Positions 62,730-64,000 of a stretch of 64,000 bases of DNA are shown here, in pieces. This DNA is from Halopiger goleimassiliensis. GTDB lineage: Archaea; Halobacteriota; Halobacteria; Halobacteriales; Natrialbaceae. Location: assembly GCF_000455345.1 (NCBI RefSeq), contig NZ_HG315690.1, positions 943,742-1,007,741 on the forward strand. Reading direction: 5' to 3'. The notes beneath the pieces are model-generated. The model did no database searches. It saw only the letters and a list, made by a program, of their open reading frames with translations, and had not been told where the DNA came from. Every line of letters begins with the position of its first letter. Within the stretch, counting starts at the first letter, position 1. The position numbers and the translations under genes were made by a program.

Positions 62730-64000
62730 TATTCGGCTTCCGCCTCCTGCTCGCGGAGCTTGAACTTCTGGACCTTGCCGGTGGTCGTCCGTGGCAGTTC
62801 GTCGACGAACTCGACCTCGCGGGGGTGTTTGTACTCCGCGAGGTTGGTCAGACAGTACTCCTTGATCTCTTCTTCGGTGACGTCGGCGTCGGGCGTCGGC
62901 ACGATGAAGGCCTTGACGGTCTCACCGCGCCGTTCGTCGGGGATGCCCGCGACGGCGGCGTCGGCGACGGCCTCGTGTTCGAACAGGAGTTCCTCGACCT
63001 CGCGCGGATAGACGTTGTAGCCGCCGGTGACGATCATGTGCTTCTCGCGGTCGACGACGTAGAAGAAGCCGTCCTCGTCGTGATAGCCGAGATCGCCGGT
63101 GTGGAACCAGCGTTTGCCGCCGTCTTCGGTGAAGGCCTCCTCGTTGGCCTCGGGCAGCCCGTAGTAGCCTTTCATCACGTTCGGGCCGCTGACGACGATT
63201 TCGCCGGTAATCTCGTCCAGGTCGGCGTCGTCCTCGTCGACCGGCCCTTCCGAGACGGGATCGACCGCCTCGAAGTCGTCGGTGACGACCTTCGACTCGA
63301 CGCCGGGGACGGTCTTTCCGATGCTCCCCACCCGGCGACCCTCGATCGGGCTGTTGAAGTGGGTGATCGGACTGGTCTCGGTGAGGCCGTACCCCTCGTA
63401 GATCTTCGGCTCGTAGAGTTCCTCGAACCGCCGGAGCACCTCGACCGGGATGCCGGAGCCGCCGACGCCACAGAGCCGTAGCGAGGAGAGGTCGAACTCC
63501 TCGGCGTTGGGCTGGTTGATGACGTCGTTGTACATCGCCGGTACGCCGTGCATGATCGTCAGCTCCTCGTCTTCGATCAGCGAAACGGCGTCCTGGGCGT
63601 CCCACTCCGGCATGGGGTAGTAGGCCGCCCCGTTGAACAGCGCCGCATTCATCGTGACGGTCATCCCGTAGATGTGAAACAGCGGGAGGACGCCGAGTCC
63701 CTTGTCGTCAGGGCGGATCCCGTCGGGAATGAGCTGCGACGCCGCCTTCGCGTTCGACGCGAGGTTCTCGTGGGTGAGCTGGACGCCCTTGGGCTGTCCG
63801 GTCGTCCCCGAGGTGTAGGGCTGGACCGCCACGTCGTCGTCGGCCCGGTCGACCACGTCCGGATCGCCCGGCTCGAGGAACTCCTCGAACGGCGTCGCCC
63901 CCTCCGCGTCGCCGCCAACCGAAACGACGTGTTCGACGCTGGTCTCGTCTTCGACCTCCCGGACGAACGGAACGAGATCGGCGAGCGCGACGACCACCCT
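62729..64000 (-). CDS. Long-chain acyl-CoA synthetase (AMP-binding), N-terminus beyond window
   Basis: 423 residues are visible; the true N-terminus lies beyond base 64000. Adenylation motifs are complete in this portion: the P-loop YTSGTTGQPKG near the start, GYGLTETSPITHFNSPIEG, then WFHTGDLGYHDEDGFFYVVDR, the hinge KHMIVTGGYNVYPREVEE and the last Lys in TTGKVQKFKLRE. It activates fatty acids as acyl-CoA using ATP and is translationally coupled to the enoyl-CoA hydratase that follows. A start seen at 63997 is artificial, caused by the window edge. Confidence 0.95.
   Translation of the reverse strand, partial: RVVVALADLVPFVREVEDETSVEHVVSVGGDAEGATPFEEFLEPGDPDVVDRADDDVAVQPYTSGTTGQPKGVQLTHENLASNAKAASQLIPDGIRPDDKGLGVLPLFHIYGMTVTMNAALFNGAAYYPMPEWDAQDAVSLIEDEELTIMHGVPAMYNDVINQPNAEEFDLSSLRLCGVGGSGIPVEVLRRFEELYEPKIYEGYGLTETSPITHFNSPIEGRRVGSIGKTVPGVESKVVTDDFEAVDPVSEGPVDEDDADLDEITGEIVVSGPNVMKGYYGLPEANEEAFTEDGGKRWFHTGDLGYHDEDGFFYVVDREKHMIVTGGYNVYPREVEELLFEHEAVADAAVAGIPDERRGETVKAFIVPTPDADVTEEEIKEYCLTNLAEYKHPREVEFVDELPRTTTGKVQKFKLREQEAEAE

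Noticed and set aside
62729-63997. Treating the acyl-CoA synthetase as complete from a start at 63997
   Set aside because: The first visible residues already belong to the middle of the adenylation domain; the apparent start is an artefact of the window edge.

Overview
This window is a haloarchaeal chromosome segment. The DNA is very GC-rich with strong G/C at third codon positions, and predicted proteins are rich in Asp and Glu. Many genes have a TATA-like box about 25-32 bases before the start codon and almost no leader, which is the leaderless arrangement usual in halophilic archaea. Family content agrees: a HalX-type response regulator, Tat-dependent lipoproteins, an XapX protein, an archaeal-order 3-hydroxyacyl-CoA dehydrogenase/enoyl-CoA hydratase fusion and an sdhCDBA operon. 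Genus cannot be fixed by eye; a Natrialbales member is a reasonable guess.

Layout. 1-5.3 kb: a type IV pilus ATPase and its membrane platform protein (the latter cut by the window edge). 5.6-8.6 kb: a short-chain dehydrogenase, an acyl-CoA dehydrogenase and a Tat-exported acidic protein. 8.7-14 kb: a DNA-binding regulator, a rhodanese/metallo-beta-lactamase fusion, a HAD hydrolase, a sensor kinase, a methyltransferase, a thioredoxin and a 38-residue protein. 14-19.6 kb: a ZIP metal transporter, tRNA-Arg(CCU) with an unusual repeat-filled flank, TatA, a peroxiredoxin, an HD protein, small membrane and DNA-binding proteins and an amidohydrolase. 20-23.6 kb: succinate dehydrogenase. 23.7-29.2 kb: an aspartoacylase-like protein, an acetyltransferase, a flippase, an ATP-grasp/aspartic-protease-like fusion and a PRC-barrel protein. 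29.7-39.6 kb: catalase-peroxidase, a repetitive acidic PRC-type protein, an AlkA-like glycosylase, a frameshifted lipoprotein and a run of haloarchaea-type conserved proteins. 39.6-46.1 kb: a complete five-gene dipeptide/oligopeptide ABC transporter. 47-50.5 kb and 54.7-64 kb: fatty-acid oxidation genes (three acyl-CoA dehydrogenases in the whole window, a FadB-like fusion, an enoyl-CoA hydratase and an acyl-CoA synthetase cut by the window edge). 50.7-54.5 kb: a putative iron-regulated flavoprotein and a response regulator/sensor kinase pair. 55.8-61.9 kb: mostly housekeeping or unknown genes, including NikR.

Together the genes suggest an aerobic heterotroph that oxidises acyl-CoA substrates into a respiratory chain through succinate dehydrogenase, imports peptides, and has peroxide and thiol defences (KatG, peroxiredoxin, thioredoxin, rhodanese/MBL). 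I found no CRISPR array, no complete insertion sequence and no phage block.

The least conventional signals are: (a) intergenic hairpins flanked by imperfect copies of a neighbouring gene end, seen beside tRNA-Arg and again behind the FadB-like gene; (b) an iron-repressor-type palindrome in front of a short odd ORF and a flavoprotein; (c) a one-base slip in a G-run inside a lipoprotein signal peptide; (d) a 106-bp MITE-like inverted repeat. None of these can be called a new system without comparative searches.
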